From contig NZ_CP077311.1 of assembly GCF_019048265.1 (NCBI RefSeq), positions 1,264,501 through 1,328,500 on the forward strand: DNA of 64,000 nt, in the 5' to 3' direction. Both the position numbers and the translations under genes were made by a program. Source of the DNA: Aeromonas sp. FDAARGOS 1405 (GTDB lineage Bacteria > Pseudomonadota > Gammaproteobacteria > Enterobacterales > Aeromonadaceae). The notes below the pieces were generated by a model, which saw only the letters and a program-made list of their open reading frames with translations, was not told where the DNA came from and did no database searches. This document shows, piece by piece, positions 37,974 to 48,756 of this stretch. The stretch's first letter is position 1. Each line of letters opens with the position of its first letter.

Positions 37974-39956
37974 CTAGAGGCGGCGCAGACACCACATGAA
38001 GTAAGCGCCCCCTAACAAGGTGGAGACCAGCCCGACTGGCACCTCCTGCGGGAAGAGGATCTGCTGGCCGACCCAGTCCGCCGATACCATCAACAGGGCG
38101 CCTGAAGCGGCGGCTCCAAGCTGGTGCCAGCGTGCCCGCACCAGCCCCATCAGCTTGGCCATATGCGGCGCCAACAGACCGACGAAGGAGAGCGGCCCCA
38201 CCACCAGGGTGGCGCTAGCGGTGAGCACGGCCACCAGCAGCAAGATGGCGAGCTGGGCACGGTTGAGGCGAATGCCCAGCGCGGTCGCTACAGCACTACC
38301 CATCGGCATCAGATCGAGCCAGCGGCTGACAAGCAGACAGGCGGCCAGCATCAACAGCGCCAGCCCCACTAGCCCATAGGCTACCGGCAGGGTGACGTAG
38401 TAGGTGGAACCAGACATCCAGGAGAGCAGTTGCTGCACCCGCATGTCACCATTGGCCAGCGCGATGGCCTGCAGCGGCTCAAACAGTGCCGTGATGGCAA
38501 TACCTGAAAGCAGGATCCGCTCCGGCTGGAAGCCGTGCTTGCGATTGACCAGCACCAGCAGCAACAGGCAGCCGAAGGCCCCGAGCAGGCCACCGGCCAG
38601 CATCAACGGCAGGGGCAATGCAGGCAGCAACAACGCCGTCGCAATCACCCCCATAAAGGTGCCGCCGCTCACCCCCAGCAGCTCCGGGCTCGCCATCGGG
38701 TTGTTGCTGACCCGTTGCAACAGGGTGCCCGCCAGCGCCAGCAGCACGCCAGCCGCCCCCGCAGCCAGAGTGCGCGGCAGCCGCCACTCCAGCTGGGCCT
38801 GCCAGCGGAGCCAGCTTGGCCAGCTCCAGCCCGCCATTCCCTGCCCAACCAGCAGGGAGGCGACCACGGCCAGCAGCAGCCCGACCAGCAACAGGCCAAT
38901 AAGGCGAGCCGGAGCCGAATGACGAGCCACCAGCAGAGCCGCGTTAGCCTTCGGCGTACCCGACTTGATGCCAAGGCGCGGGATCAGCCAGAGCAGCAGC
39001 GGCGCCCCCAGCAGGGCGGTCATGGCGCCGGTGGGGATCAATACCGGCCAGAAGCGGCTCAGGCTCTGCAGCAGCAGATCGGTCGCCGCCAGCAGCAGGG
39101 CGCCGAGGATCGGTGCCCACAGCAGCCGCTGGCCAAGCTGGCGGATCCCGAGCAGCCGCACCATGGCGGGCGCCGCCAGCCCGATAAAGCCGATCAGCCC
39201 CACCACGCTCACCACGCAAGCGGTGACAAACACCGCCAGCCCCAGTCCGGCAAAACGCAGATGCTGAAGGGAGACCCCCAGACTGCGGGCGCTGGCATCA
39301 TCCAGCTCCAGCACCGCCAGCGGGCGCACCAGTACCGCGGCCAGCGCAGCGGCTGCCAGCAGGCGGGGTAACAGGTAACTCACCCCGCTCCAGCTGTTCT
39401 GCACTAGCGAGCCACTGCCCCACACCAGCAAACCTTTCAGCTCCTCCTGAAAGAACAGCAAGAGCCCCATGCTGATGGCCGCCAGATAGAGGTTGATCAC
39501 CAGCCCGGCAAAGACGATGACCACCGGATTGAGCTGGCGACGCCAGGCCAGGGCAAACACCAGTGCCATCGCGAGGCTGCCACCGGCCATGGCGATCCAC
39601 TCCCGCCCCAACAGCAACCAGGAGGGGGCAAACAGGGTCACCATCATCAACGCCAGTTGGGCACCGGAGGCCACCCCCAAGGTGGTCGGTGACGCGAGCG
39701 GGTTGCGCAGCACCTGCTGCATCAGGGTGCCCGCCAGCCCGAGCGCCGTCCCGGCCAGCAGGGTGACAGCCAAGCGGGGCAGCCAGCTGAAATGCACCAC
39801 TGCTTGGCTGACGTCATTCAGATTGGGGGCGAAGAGGCTCTGCCACCAGAGCGCACCGGGCAGCTGGCGAGCCAGCTCCCAATACGCGAGCAAGAGGATC
39901 AACCCCAGCAGGATCGAGACCGGCCGCAGCAGCGGCGATGTGAGCAGTCTCTTCAT
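37974..39956 (-). CDS. fhuB: FhuB, iron-hydroxamate ABC permease (double-length)
   Basis: A 660-residue inner-membrane permease of the FecCD family made of two fused halves, as in E. coli FhuB (660). Both halves have the LMQQVLRNPLASPTTLGVAS or LLQRVSNNPMASPELLGVSG block and the GLIGFIGLAAP or GPLSFVGLLAPH coupling loop. It imports iron-hydroxamate complexes with FhuC and FhuD. The start overlaps the fhuD stop by 4 bp. Confidence 0.95.
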   Translation of the reverse strand: MKRLLTSPLLRPVSILLGLILLLAYWELARQLPGALWWQSLFAPNLNDVSQAVVHFSWLPRLAVTLLAGTALGLAGTLMQQVLRNPLASPTTLGVASGAQLALMMVTLFAPSWLLLGREWIAMAGGSLAMALVFALAWRRQLNPVVIVFAGLVINLYLAAISMGLLLFFQEELKGLLVWGSGSLVQNSWSGVSYLLPRLLAAAALAAVLVRPLAVLELDDASARSLGVSLQHLRFAGLGLAVFVTACVVSVVGLIGFIGLAAPAMVRLLGIRQLGQRLLWAPILGALLLAATDLLLQSLSRFWPVLIPTGAMTALLGAPLLLWLIPRLGIKSGTPKANAALLVARHSAPARLIGLLLVGLLLAVVASLLVGQGMAGWSWPSWLRWQAQLEWRLPRTLAAGAAGVLLALAGTLLQRVSNNPMASPELLGVSGGTFMGVIATALLLPALPLPLMLAGGLLGAFGCLLLLVLVNRKHGFQPERILLSGIAITALFEPLQAIALANGDMRVQQLLSWMSGSTYYVTLPVAYGLVGLALLMLAACLLVSRWLDLMPMGSAVATALGIRLNRAQLAILLLVAVLTASATLVVGPLSFVGLLAPHMAKLMGLVRARWHQLGAAASGALLMVSADWVGQQILFPQEVPVGLVSTLLGGAYFMWCLRRL

Positions 39957-40858
39957 CGGCTAGCCTCCATACGCTCGGCATCTTGCAGCAATGCATCGCT
40001 GAGCAGACCGGCGAAACGGCGGGCGGCCAATACGCCGCCAAAATTCCAGACCGCAGGCAGATGCAGCACGGGCGCCTGCCGTACCAGCGGCAGATGCTGC
40101 CACAGCCCAGGCTCCTGCAGCCGTTCGCTCACCCCTACCGGGATGGGATCGACCACCACCAGTCGCGCGGTTGGCAAGGTCATAAACTGCTCGATGCTGA
40201 CCACCGAGAAACCCCAGTCATTGGTCTGCTCCTGCCAGCCATTACGCAGCCCAAGCCGCGTCATCACTGCATCGAACAGGCTGTGGCGACCAAACACCCG
40301 CACATGGCGCTCATCGATAAACTGCACCACCAGCAGGGGCGGCAGATCCTCAGGCAATCCGGCCTGCATACTGGCGAGATCCCGATCCAGCCCGGCCAGC
40401 AGCCGTTCGCCCTCGGCGGTTTTGCCCACCATACGGGCGAGGGTCAGGGTCACCTCGTGCAGCCGCTGCCACAGATCGGTTTGCCCATCATAAAGGGCAA
40501 TGGTGCTCACCGGCGCGATGCGGGAAAGAGTTGGCGCCAGCGGGGCCGCCAGCGGCGAGATGAGGATGCGATCGGGTTTGAGCTCCTCCAGCAGCTCACG
40601 GTTGGGCTGGGTGCGCAGGCCGATATCCACCACTCCGGCGGGTAGCCGTGGCTCGCCAACCCATGCCTGATAGGGGCCAACATCCCCCACCGCCAGCGGC
40701 GTCACCCCGAGCGCCAGCAAGGTTTCGGCAATGGTCCAGTCGACAGTGGCGATACGGGGTAGCGATGCAGAGGCGATCGGGGATGTGTCGGCCTGCGCCG
40801 CTAGTGGCAGCAGCAGGCTAATAAGGCAGGGTGCCATCTTCTTCAATAAACAGTTCAA
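39953..40858 (-). CDS. fhuD: FhuD, periplasmic iron-hydroxamate-binding protein
   Basis: A 301-residue class III binding protein with a signal peptide (residues 1-23, ending LAAQAD). PRIATVDWTIAETLLALGVTP begins the TroA-like fold and KPDRILISPL and LLVVQFIDERHVRVFG are typical FhuD blocks. It delivers ferric hydroxamates to FhuB. It lies 12 bp after fhuC and overlaps fhuB, within one operon. Confidence 0.92.
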   Translation of the reverse strand: MNCLLKKMAPCLISLLLPLAAQADTSPIASASLPRIATVDWTIAETLLALGVTPLAVGDVGPYQAWVGEPRLPAGVVDIGLRTQPNRELLEELKPDRILISPLAAPLAPTLSRIAPVSTIALYDGQTDLWQRLHEVTLTLARMVGKTAEGERLLAGLDRDLASMQAGLPEDLPPLLVVQFIDERHVRVFGRHSLFDAVMTRLGLRNGWQEQTNDWGFSVVSIEQFMTLPTARLVVVDPIPVGVSERLQEPGLWQHLPLVRQAPVLHLPAVWNFGGVLAARRFAGLLSDALLQDAERMEASR

Positions 40859-40870
40859 GAGAGCCCCCGG

Positions 40871-41635
40871 TCAGACGATGGCGATGGGATGAGCATGAGC
40901 CGGATGGCGAATGACCTCCATCGGGATGCCATAGATGGCGTTCAGGGTCTCGCTGGTCATGAGCCCCTCAGGTTCACCGTGGGTAAGCAGGCGGCCGGAG
41001 TGGAGCGCCACCAGCCGATCACAGAAGCGGGAGGCCATATTGATGTCGTGAATGACGATGATGACCCCAAGGTTTAGCTGACGGCTCAACTGCTTGACCA
41101 GCGTCAGCACCTCCACCTGATGGGCCACATCCAGCGCGGCCAGCGGCTCGTCCAGCAGGATAAAGCGGCTCTCCTGCGCCAGCAGCATCGCCAGCCAGAC
41201 CCGCCCTCGCTCGCCACCGGAGAGGGTATCCACCAGCCGATCGGCAAAGCGTTCGGTATGGGTAAGGGCGATGGCCCGATCGACCTGACGGTGATCCTCC
41301 GCCCCCATCCGGCCCAGCAGGCCGCGCCAGGGATAGCGGCCCATCTCCACCAGCTCCCGCCCGAGCAGATTCTCGGCGCTCGGCAGATGCTGGGGCAGAT
41401 AGGCCACCTGACGGGCAAACTCGCGATTGCCCCAGTCGGGTAGCGGCTTGCCATCGAACAGGATCTCGCCGTCGCTGAGGGGTTGCTGGCGTGCCAGCAG
41501 CTTGAGCAGGGTCGATTTACCCGAACCATTGTGGCCGATGAGGCCATAGACCTGTCCCTGCTCGAAACGCAGGTCGGTGGGGTGCAGCAGCGTGCGGTCA
41601 TTGACCGTGAAGCTGGCTGATTTCATCTCGAACAT
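40871..41635 (-). CDS. fhuC: FhuC, iron-hydroxamate ABC transporter ATPase
   Basis: A 254-residue ATPase with Walker [20 protein letters not shown], signature LSGGERGRVWLAMLLAQ, Walker B FILLDEPLAALD and switch histidine in IIVIHDINMA. The ATG at 41635 has AGGAA 6 nt upstream; a longer frame to 41722 would overlap the exporter gene, so I rejected it. It forms the import complex with FhuB. Confidence 0.94.
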   Translation of the reverse strand: MFEMKSASFTVNDRTLLHPTDLRFEQGQVYGLIGHNGSGKSTLLKLLARQQPLSDGEILFDGKPLPDWGNREFARQVAYLPQHLPSAENLLGRELVEMGRYPWRGLLGRMGAEDHRQVDRAIALTHTERFADRLVDTLSGGERGRVWLAMLLAQESRFILLDEPLAALDVAHQVEVLTLVKQLSRQLNLGVIIVIHDINMASRFCDRLVALHSGRLLTHGEPEGLMTSETLNAIYGIPMEVIRHPAHAHPIAIV

Positions 41636-41681
41636 AAGCAGTTCCTGTGCTGGCTTGCCGCCAGTCTCATCGGTGCCGGCA

Positions 41682-43328
41682 TCAAGCCAGCACCTCGCAA
41701 TCCAGATGGGCAATCGCATCACGGCTCACTTCGGCGCGGCGCGCCCCGGTCAGTTCGGTGAGTTGACCCTGACGCATCTCCAGCAGGCGATCGGCCAGCG
41801 GGAAATAGTGATCATCGTGACTGATAGCAATTACCGTCTTGCCCATCTCCTTGAGGCGAGGCAGCAGCACCTGATAGAAGATGCGGCGGAACTGGGGATC
41901 CTGATCCGCGGCCCACTCGTCAAACAGCATCACCTCGCGCTGCTCGGCCAGCGCCAGCAGCAGGGCGACCCGCTTGCGCTGCCCTTGGGAGAGATCGATA
42001 TCGGCGATAAAGCCATCCTCGATGGTGAGCTTGCTGCCCATCTGCAACCGCTCCAGCCACTCGGCCACCAGCTCATCCTTGGGTTCCGGCCCCAGCAGGT
42101 GCTGGAACAGGTGATAGTCGGTGAAGATGGCCGAGAAGAGCGCCAGATAGCCGTTGCGATCGGTGACGGGTTCACCATCCAACAGGATCCGGCCCGATAC
42201 CGGCTGGTAAAGGCCGGTCAACAGCATGGCCAGCGTCGACTTGCCTGATCCGTTGCCACCGATGATAAAGATCTGCTCCCCCTTTTCGATGACCAGATCG
42301 ATGGGACCAACGGCAAAGCCGTCCTCCTCCTGATAGTGAAAGCTCACCTGCTCCAACTCGATACGCTGCCAGGGTCGGATGGCGGGCGGCAGCGGGAAGT
42401 CCGCATCAGGCTCGGCCAGATTGAGGGCGGCGATCTTGTCGAACGCCACCTGAGCGGCAAGCAGGGTCGGCAGGGCGCCAATCCCCTGCAACAGCGGGGT
42501 GCGCAGGAACAGCAGGGTCAGGGCGAAGGTGGCGGCCACATTGGTGTTGGCCCAGCCAAGGCCGTTGGCCAGAAAGAAGACCAGACCGATGGCCCCCAGC
42601 ATCATGATATTCGACCAGTTCACCGCGCTCAGGTGATAGGTGTCGGCGCGGATGATCTGCTGGCGGTAGTCACGGGCATTTTGCTCATAGAGCTGGTGAT
42701 AGACGAAGTGAGCCCGCTCGCGGTTGAGCGCCAGCTCCTTGCTGCCGGCGATGATGGCCTGATAGTTCTGATAGAGCCGATCTTCGGCCTGACGCATGTG
42801 GGAGAGATGGCGATAAACACGGTTCACCAACAACCAGCCCACCACCATGGTAATCGTGACCCAGAGCGCGGTCACCCCGAGTAATGCAGAAGAGAGCCAG
42901 CCAAGATAGAGGGCTGAACCCAGCGTGAGCACCAGCCCCTGCACCAGCTCTGGCAGGCGCACGAAGGCGATGGTGATTTGGCCGATATCGCTGGAGAGGG
43001 AGGCCAACAGCGGCCCCTGACCAATCTGGCGGATGCGGGCGACATCGCTATCCAGCAGTTGCTTGAGCAGACGGCCGCGCAACCGGTAGACAAAATGGTG
43101 ACCGAGAGTGGTCAGGGCCAGCTGAGATCCGAGTGTGATCACCAGCAGCAACACAATCAGGCCGACCAGCTGACCGAGGATCGGCAGCGGATCACCTATA
43201 GATTCGATAAGAGACTGATTGATAAAGGCAATGACGCCAATCCCGCTGACTGCACTGAGCAGACTGAGCAGGGTAATGGCGATGAAGGGCCAACGATATT
43301 GGCGATAAACCAGAGACAAGAGTTCCAT
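41682..43328 (-). CDS. Cyclic-peptide/siderophore-type ABC exporter (PvdE/SyrD-like)
   Basis: A 548-residue fused membrane-ATPase half transporter. The N-terminal part has about six membrane segments; the ATPase has [20 protein letters not shown] (about residues 365-384), signature [19 protein letters not shown] and Walker [14 protein letters not shown]. The LSQGQRKR signature and overall length place it with the PvdE/SyrD/YojI cyclic-peptide exporter type. In PvdE such proteins export a siderophore precursor; here it sits between the receptor and the importer genes. Substrate unknown. Confidence 0.85.
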   Translation of the reverse strand: MELLSLVYRQYRWPFIAITLLSLLSAVSGIGVIAFINQSLIESIGDPLPILGQLVGLIVLLLVITLGSQLALTTLGHHFVYRLRGRLLKQLLDSDVARIRQIGQGPLLASLSSDIGQITIAFVRLPELVQGLVLTLGSALYLGWLSSALLGVTALWVTITMVVGWLLVNRVYRHLSHMRQAEDRLYQNYQAIIAGSKELALNRERAHFVYHQLYEQNARDYRQQIIRADTYHLSAVNWSNIMMLGAIGLVFFLANGLGWANTNVAATFALTLLFLRTPLLQGIGALPTLLAAQVAFDKIAALNLAEPDADFPLPPAIRPWQRIELEQVSFHYQEEDGFAVGPIDLVIEKGEQIFIIGGNGSGKSTLAMLLTGLYQPVSGRILLDGEPVTDRNGYLALFSAIFTDYHLFQHLLGPEPKDELVAEWLERLQMGSKLTIEDGFIADIDLSQGQRKRVALLLALAEQREVMLFDEWAADQDPQFRRIFYQVLLPRLKEMGKTVIAISHDDHYFPLADRLLEMRQGQLTELTGARRAEVSRDAIAHLDCEVLA

Positions 43329-43407
43329 AACGGACCGGTATTCCAGAGAGATCAGAACAACTGCGGGTGAAAAGAAGGGCGGGAATCTGGTTCCCGCCCG
43401 ACTTCGA

Positions 43408-45504
43408 TTACCAGCGGTAGTTGATGCTGCCCACTACGCTGCGCGGCTCGCCGTAGTAGCAGTAGTAGTCACAACTGGCCACGTAGGTTTCACCCAGCAG
43501 GTTGTTGACGTTGAGCTGGGCGCGCCAGTTCTTGGCAAAGTCATACCCGATCATCGCATCCCAGACGGTATGGGCCGGCACCTCGGCAGAGCCGTAGATG
43601 GGGGTGTAGTCCGCATTCACGGCGCCAATACCCACGCTGGAACCGATATAACGCACACCGGTACCCAGCTCCAGACCTGAAGCCACCCCTTGCTGCACCT
43701 TGTAGTTACCCCAGAAGGAGGCGATGTGGCGCGGGATCAGGCTGGCACGGCGATCGCCACTGCCGGTGTCGTTGGTTTTGGCATCGGTGTAGGTATAAGC
43801 AGCGGTCAGACGCAGCGCATCTGTCACCTGCACGCTCCCTTCCAGCTCAACCCCCTGAGAGGTCACTTCACCCGCCTGGGTCTGCTGGCCGGAACCGGTA
43901 GAGACCAGCGAGTTGGTCTGGGCCAGATCGAACAGCGCCAGATTGATGTAACCGTCGAGGAAGGCAGGCGCATACTTGACGCCGGTCTCGTAGAGCTTGC
44001 CCTTGAGCGGCTTGTAGGAACTCTTGGTGTTGGGATCGATCCCCGGCAGCACCTCGAACGACTCGGCATAGGCAAAGTAGGGAGAGAGGCCGTTGTCAGC
44101 CAGATACATCAGGCTGCCCGAGAGGGATAGCTCGTGATCGTACTGGCGCTCGTCCTTGCTGGTATTGGTGTTGTGGGTCTCCACATAGTCGTAACGGCCA
44201 CCGGCAGTCAGCAACCAGCGATCGTCCCAGCGGATCTGGTGCTGGGCATAGAGGCCGCTCTGGCCCTTGCTGCTCTTCTGGTGAGTGGCGGTCGACTCGT
44301 CAAAACCGGGGAAGCCGCTGTAATCCGGGTTCATGGTATTGATGGAGCCCATACCGTAGTTGTCGGCCTCGACCCCTTCATTGACGTGACGCTGCAGATC
44401 CACCCCCAGCAGCAAGGTCTGCTCGGTGCTGTCGGTGTTCCAGTAGCCCACCATCTGGTTATCCATGGTGGCACTCTTGGTATTGCCATCGCGGTAAACC
44501 AGGCCACGACTAGCGGTTGTGCCTTCATAGGTCGGGAAGATATAGGTCTGGCGCAGCAGCAGATCGTTGTAGTTGAAGCGGACGTTCTGCTTGAACTCCC
44601 AGGTCTGGTTGAGCTGGTGGGCCAGCTCATAACCGGTGGAGATCTGGGTATTGCGGTTGCGATCGTAATCCGGCTGACTCAGGTTGGTGGAGGGATCAAT
44701 CTGGCCACCTGACGTATTCAGGGTGCCATAGACCGGGAAGAAGCCGTTGGTCGGGACCCCTTCGTCGTGCAGGAAGCTGGCCAGCAGGGTCAGGCTGGTA
44801 CGATCCGAAAGATCGAAGGTGACGCTGGGCGCCAGATAAACCCGATCGTTATAGGTGCCAGTGAGCACGCCATCACGCTCTTTATAAAGAGCAACCATGC
44901 GGTAACGGCTGTTGTCGGAGAGCGCGTCAGAGACATCCACCCCGACCTGACGATGATCCCGGCTGCCAAGCTGCAGATCCACCTGCCCTTGCGGCGTGGC
45001 GGTAGGCCGCTTGCTGATGGCATTGCTCACCCCGCCAGGAGGAGCCTCACCGTAAAGGATCGAGGCTGGCCCCTTCAGCACTTCCACACTCTCCAGACCA
45101 AACGGTTCCGGCGTCCAGACGTAGTAGCCGGAGCCAAACAACCGGTTGCCATCCAGATAAGAGGCGGCATCGAAGCCACGTACCTTGAACCAGTCGGTGT
45201 TGTTGTCGGAACCATAGAGACCGGTCAATACGCCGGAACGGTAGCGAATCGCTTCATCCAGCTGCAACACGGCGTGCTGATCCAGCTCCTCGCGATTAAC
45301 CACGGAGACGGCGCGAGGGGTCTCGGCCATCGGCACTTCCACCTTCATGGCCGTACCGGTCACCACCATGGTTTCGCTGGCTTTGGGCAGCTCAACAGTG
45401 GTTTGTTCGGCCATCAGCGGCAGGGAGACGAGCAAACCGGAGAGCGAAAGCACGCCGAAGGCGCCCTTCTTGCCGGGTCCTGTAGTGTATTTTTGCGCAA
45501 TCAT
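43408..45504 (-). CDS. TonB-dependent siderophore receptor (ferric hydroxamate type)
   Basis: A 698-residue outer-membrane receptor. The signal peptide ends near LPLMAEQ, the TonB box is probably [10 protein letters not shown], the plug has [20 protein letters not shown] and [20 protein letters not shown], and the beta-barrel ends with SINYRW. Its sequence type is that of TonB-dependent ferrichrome, ferrioxamine or coprogen receptors. It is the first gene of the fhu cluster; a Fur-box-like site is at 45638-45656. Confidence 0.92.
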   Translation of the reverse strand: MIAQKYTTGPGKKGAFGVLSLSGLLVSLPLMAEQTTVELPKASETMVVTGTAMKVEVPMAETPRAVSVVNREELDQHAVLQLDEAIRYRSGVLTGLYGSDNNTDWFKVRGFDAASYLDGNRLFGSGYYVWTPEPFGLESVEVLKGPASILYGEAPPGGVSNAISKRPTATPQGQVDLQLGSRDHRQVGVDVSDALSDNSRYRMVALYKERDGVLTGTYNDRVYLAPSVTFDLSDRTSLTLLASFLHDEGVPTNGFFPVYGTLNTSGGQIDPSTNLSQPDYDRNRNTQISTGYELAHQLNQTWEFKQNVRFNYNDLLLRQTYIFPTYEGTTASRGLVYRDGNTKSATMDNQMVGYWNTDSTEQTLLLGVDLQRHVNEGVEADNYGMGSINTMNPDYSGFPGFDESTATHQKSSKGQSGLYAQHQIRWDDRWLLTAGGRYDYVETHNTNTSKDERQYDHELSLSGSLMYLADNGLSPYFAYAESFEVLPGIDPNTKSSYKPLKGKLYETGVKYAPAFLDGYINLALFDLAQTNSLVSTGSGQQTQAGEVTSQGVELEGSVQVTDALRLTAAYTYTDAKTNDTGSGDRRASLIPRHIASFWGNYKVQQGVASGLELGTGVRYIGSSVGIGAVNADYTPIYGSAEVPAHTVWDAMIGYDFAKNWRAQLNVNNLLGETYVASCDYYCYYGEPRSVVGSINYRW

Positions 45505-45637
45505 ATTAAAGTCTCGTTTATCAATGAGTTATGTTGTTTTAATTGTTATTTGTGGTCGTTTGTCACGACATCACCCTGTTCCATGGGCGAATAAAGCAGC
45601 GCAATCCTACTACAGGAGCCGTGATCGAATCGATTCA

Positions 45638-45656
45638 ATAATTGCTAATCATTTGC
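45638..45656 (-). promoter_or_regulatory. Fur-box-like site
   Basis: On the minus strand GCAAATGATTAGCAATTAT agrees with the Fur consensus GATAATGATAATCATTATC at 11 of 19 positions, including the central ATGAT. It is about 135 bp upstream of the receptor gene. Confidence 0.55.
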
Positions 45657-45811
45657 ATCTACATTGTTATCTAGCTGCATCGTTGGCAGGATTTCGCGGG
45701 AGATGGGATCCATCAAGAGAGCTATGAGCGGAGAAGAAAATGGAGAGGAATATAAAGAAGCAGAAAAAAGATCGGCAGGATGGATCCGGTGGCATTATCT
45801 GACTGGATCCA

Positions 45812-45843
45812 TTATCCCCAAGCTTTATCCATATTTATCCACA
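45812..45843 (+). promoter_or_regulatory. DnaA boxes in the mioC promoter
   Basis: Three 9-mers, TTATCCCCA, TTATCCATA and TTATCCACA, lie in a row at 45812, 45825 and 45835. The last is the consensus DnaA box. E. coli mioC is likewise controlled by DnaA. Confidence 0.75.
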
Positions 45844-45900
45844 TCCTTTGGCGGTAGAATCCGGCTTTCCGTTTCTTTGTCTGAAATCAGGATCCATTCC

Positions 45901-46350
45901 ATGGCCAAACTCAATCTCGTCGTCGGCTCCATGCTGGGCGCCGCCGAATATGTCGCAGACCACGTCGCCAACCTGCTGGAACAGGCTGGCCACCAGACCC
46001 GGATCCACAACCCGGCCAAGCTGGCAGAGGTGCTGGATGATGCGGGATCCATCCTGCTGGTGGTCACTTCCACCCATGGTGCCGGGGATGTGCCCGACAA
46101 CCTGCAACCCTTCGCCAAGGATCTTGCCGAGCAGCATCCGGATCTTAATTCATTGAAATATGGCGTGATCGCCCTTGGTGACAGCAGTTATGACACCTTT
46201 TGCCAGGGTGGCAAGACGCTGGATCGGCTGCTGGCCGAGTGCGGAGCCAGCCGGATTGGCGAGCGACTCGACATCGATGTGACCCAACACGAGATCCCCG
46301 AAGATGCCGCAGAAGTGTGGATCCGCGACTGGATGACGATGATCGCCTGA
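45901..46350 (+). CDS. mioC: MioC, flavodoxin-like protein
   Basis: A 149-residue FMN-binding flavodoxin, beginning MAKLNLVVGSMLGAAEYVAD with the phosphate-binding loop variant and containing LLVVTSTHGAGDVPDNLQPF and YGVIALGDSSYDTFCQGGK. MioC is an electron carrier linked to biotin synthesis. It lies directly beside oriC, as in E. coli. An upstream in-frame extension to 45664 has no homology and was not used. Confidence 0.95.
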   Translation: MAKLNLVVGSMLGAAEYVADHVANLLEQAGHQTRIHNPAKLAEVLDDAGSILLVVTSTHGAGDVPDNLQPFAKDLAEQHPDLNSLKYGVIALGDSSYDTFCQGGKTLDRLLAECGASRIGERLDIDVTQHEIPEDAAEVWIRDWMTMIA

Positions 46351-46858
46351 TCAGCGTGCGGGAGATCCTGAAAAAAAGCTTGATCTCCCCACTTATCCCC
46401 AGATCGACTATCCACCATGTTATTAACAGATTGATCCGGGGGAGTTGTTCTACAAGGTTACCCACAACGCCCAGGGGTAATGTGCATAACTACGGTGTAA
46501 AGCTCTGCAAAACCTATAGTTATCCATGTATTAGATCCAGAACGACAGACCTCTGTGTATAAAAGTCCTGGTTATCCCCTCGTTCACCGGGCCAGGATCC
46601 AAGCTTTTCCACAAGCCAGGATCGTTCTTAAATTAATGATCTTTATGATCAAAAAGTGCTTATCAACAGAAAGGGCGGATCCTAATAAGAGATCCAGTAA
46701 AAGATCGATCTAAAGATCCTTAAGATCTAATTAGTGGATCCTCCCTTGATACTGAACGTTAAGTAGACGTTCCCCTCTGGACGCGAAACAGATAGAATGT
46801 TCCGCCCTTTAGCCCAGGCAAATAAAGATCTTCAGGCGTGCAGATCAAGGTGATCCCA
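46351..46858. other. oriC: Chromosomal replication origin oriC
   Basis: This gap of 508 bp between mioC and mnmG has DnaA-box-like 9-mers: TTATCCCCA (46393), TTACCCACA (46458), TGTGCATAA (46481), TTATCCATG (46520), TGTGTATAA (46554), TTTTCCACA (46605) and TTATCAACA (46660). About fifteen or more GATC sites are present, especially dense at 46670-46745, where AGATCGATCTAAAGATCC-type AT-rich repeats form the likely duplex-unwinding element next to mnmG. The mioC-oriC-mnmG order matches E. coli. Confidence 0.93.
46625..46740. other. Probable duplex-unwinding element of oriC
   Basis: This AT-rich stretch contains closely spaced GATC-led 13-mer-like units (AGATCCAGTAAAA, AGATCGATCTAAA, AGATCCTTAAGATCT). 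Position beside mnmG is as in E. coli oriC. Confidence 0.7.
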
Positions 46859-48748
46859 ATGCAATACCATGAACAATTTGATGTGATCGTCGTCGGTGGC
46901 GGTCATGCCGGAACCGAAGCAGCAACAGCGGCAGCCCGTATGGGTATGAATACCCTGTTGCTGACCCACAATATCGATACGCTGGGACACATGTCCTGTA
47001 ATCCGGCGATCGGCGGGATCGGCAAGGGACACCTGGTAAGGGAAGTTGACGCACTCGGCGGGATCATGGCGCGTGCCATCGATCTTGGCGGGATCCAGTT
47101 CCGCACCCTCAACTCCTCCAAGGGCCCGGCAGTACGAGCCACTCGTGCCCAGGCGGATCGCCTGCTCTACAAGGCCGTCGTTCGCCAGATGCTGGAGAAC
47201 TACCCGAACCTGAAGATCTTCCAGCAGGCCTGTGACGATCTGATCATGGACGGGGATCGTGTTGCCGGTGTGGTCACCCAGAGCGGGATCCGCATCAGCG
47301 GCAAGACTGTGGTGCTGACGGTCGGTACCTTCCTGAACGGTTTGATCCACATCGGGATGGAAAACTACAAGGGTGGCCGTGCCGGAGATCCTCCTTCGAT
47401 CGCCCTGGCCCAGCGCCTGCGTGAACTGCCGCTGCGCATCGATCGTCTCAAGACTGGCACCCCGCCGCGCATTGATGCCCGCAGTGTCGATTTCTCCGTA
47501 ATGCAGGAACAGCACGGTGATGATCCGCGTCCGGTATTCTCTTTCATCGGTGATGCCAGCCAGCATCCCCGTCAGGTGCCTTGCTACGTTACCCATACCA
47601 ACGAGCGCACCCACGATGTGATCCGCAATAACCTGGATCGCAGCCCCATGTACGCCGGGGTGATCGAAGGGATTGGCCCGCGCTATTGCCCGTCTATCGA
47701 GGACAAGATCACCCGCTTTGCCGACAAGACTGCGCACCAGATCTTCGTCGAGCCGGAAGGCCTGACCACCCACGAGCTTTACCCAAACGGGATCTCCACC
47801 AGCCTGCCGTTTGACGTACAGGTGCAGATCGTTCGCTCCGTGCGCGGCTTCGAGAATGCCCACATCACCCGTCCGGGCTATGCCATCGAATATGATTTCT
47901 TCGATCCGCGGGATCTCAAGGCCAACATGGAGAGCAAGTGCATTCCAAACCTGTTCTTCGCTGGCCAAATCAACGGCACGACCGGTTACGAAGAGGCGGC
48001 GGCACAAGGCCTGATGGCCGGTCTGAACGCGGCCCTGCGTGCCCAGGATAAGGATCCCTGGAATCCTCGTCGGGATCAGGCCTACATGGGCGTGATGATG
48101 GACGATCTCTCCACCCTGGGGACCCGCGAGCCTTACCGCATGTTCACCAGCCGCGCCGAATACCGCCTGCTGCTGCGTGAAGACAACGCCGATATCCGCC
48201 TGACCGCCATCGGTCGCGAGCTGGGTCTGGTGGATGACGAGCGCTGGAGCAAATTCAACGCCAAGATGGAACAGGTCGAGCTGGAGCGTCAGCGCATGCG
48301 TTCAACCTGGATCCACCCGCAACATCCGTCACTGGAGGCAGTCAACGCCCTGGTCAACACCCCGCTGACCCGCGAGCAGAGTCTGGAAGAGCTGCTGCGT
48401 CGCCCCGAGGTGACCTATGATGCGCTGATGGCCATCGAAGGTGTCGGCCCCTCCGTGACTGATCCTGCCGCGGCCGAACAGGTTGAGATCCAGATCAAGT
48501 ACGCCGGTTACATCGAGCGTCAGCACGATGAAGTGGAAAAGCAGCTGCGCAACGAGAACACCCTGCTGCCGCTGGATCTGGACTATCGCGAGGTGAACGG
48601 CCTCTCCAACGAGGTGAAAGCCAAGTTGAACGATGCCAAGCCGCAGACCATTGGTCAGGCTTCCCGCATCTCCGGCATCACCCCGGCGGCCATCTCCATC
48701 CTGCTGGTTCACCTGAAAAAACACGGCTTGCTGCGTAAAACCGCCTGA
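46859..48748 (+). CDS. mnmG: MnmG (GidA), tRNA uridine 5-carboxymethylaminomethyl modification enzyme
   Basis: A 629-residue FAD enzyme, equal in length to E. coli MnmG. It begins [20 protein letters not shown] with the Rossmann loop and has the family signatures [12 protein letters not shown] and [17 protein letters not shown]. It works with MnmE on wobble uridine. I chose ATG 46859, preceded by AAGGTG, rather than a GTG 21 bp upstream, since conservation begins here. rsmG follows after 8 bp. Confidence 0.97.
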   Translation: MQYHEQFDVIVVGGGHAGTEAATAAARMGMNTLLLTHNIDTLGHMSCNPAIGGIGKGHLVREVDALGGIMARAIDLGGIQFRTLNSSKGPAVRATRAQADRLLYKAVVRQMLENYPNLKIFQQACDDLIMDGDRVAGVVTQSGIRISGKTVVLTVGTFLNGLIHIGMENYKGGRAGDPPSIALAQRLRELPLRIDRLKTGTPPRIDARSVDFSVMQEQHGDDPRPVFSFIGDASQHPRQVPCYVTHTNERTHDVIRNNLDRSPMYAGVIEGIGPRYCPSIEDKITRFADKTAHQIFVEPEGLTTHELYPNGISTSLPFDVQVQIVRSVRGFENAHITRPGYAIEYDFFDPRDLKANMESKCIPNLFFAGQINGTTGYEEAAAQGLMAGLNAALRAQDKDPWNPRRDQAYMGVMMDDLSTLGTREPYRMFTSRAEYRLLLREDNADIRLTAIGRELGLVDDERWSKFNAKMEQVELERQRMRSTWIHPQHPSLEAVNALVNTPLTREQSLEELLRRPEVTYDALMAIEGVGPSVTDPAAAEQVEIQIKYAGYIERQHDEVEKQLRNENTLLPLDLDYREVNGLSNEVKAKLNDAKPQTIGQASRISGITPAAISILLVHLKKHGLLRKTA

Positions 48749-48756
48749 GGAATCCC

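Larger units (their letters stand above)
45505..45900. promoter_or_regulatory. Receptor / mioC divergent control region
   Basis: This gap of 396 bp holds the receptor promoter with its Fur-box-like site on the left, and on the right three DnaA-box-like sites TTATCCCCA (45812), TTATCCATA (45825) and TTATCCACA (45835) before mioC. GATC sites are common. No further ORF is credible. Confidence 0.6.
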
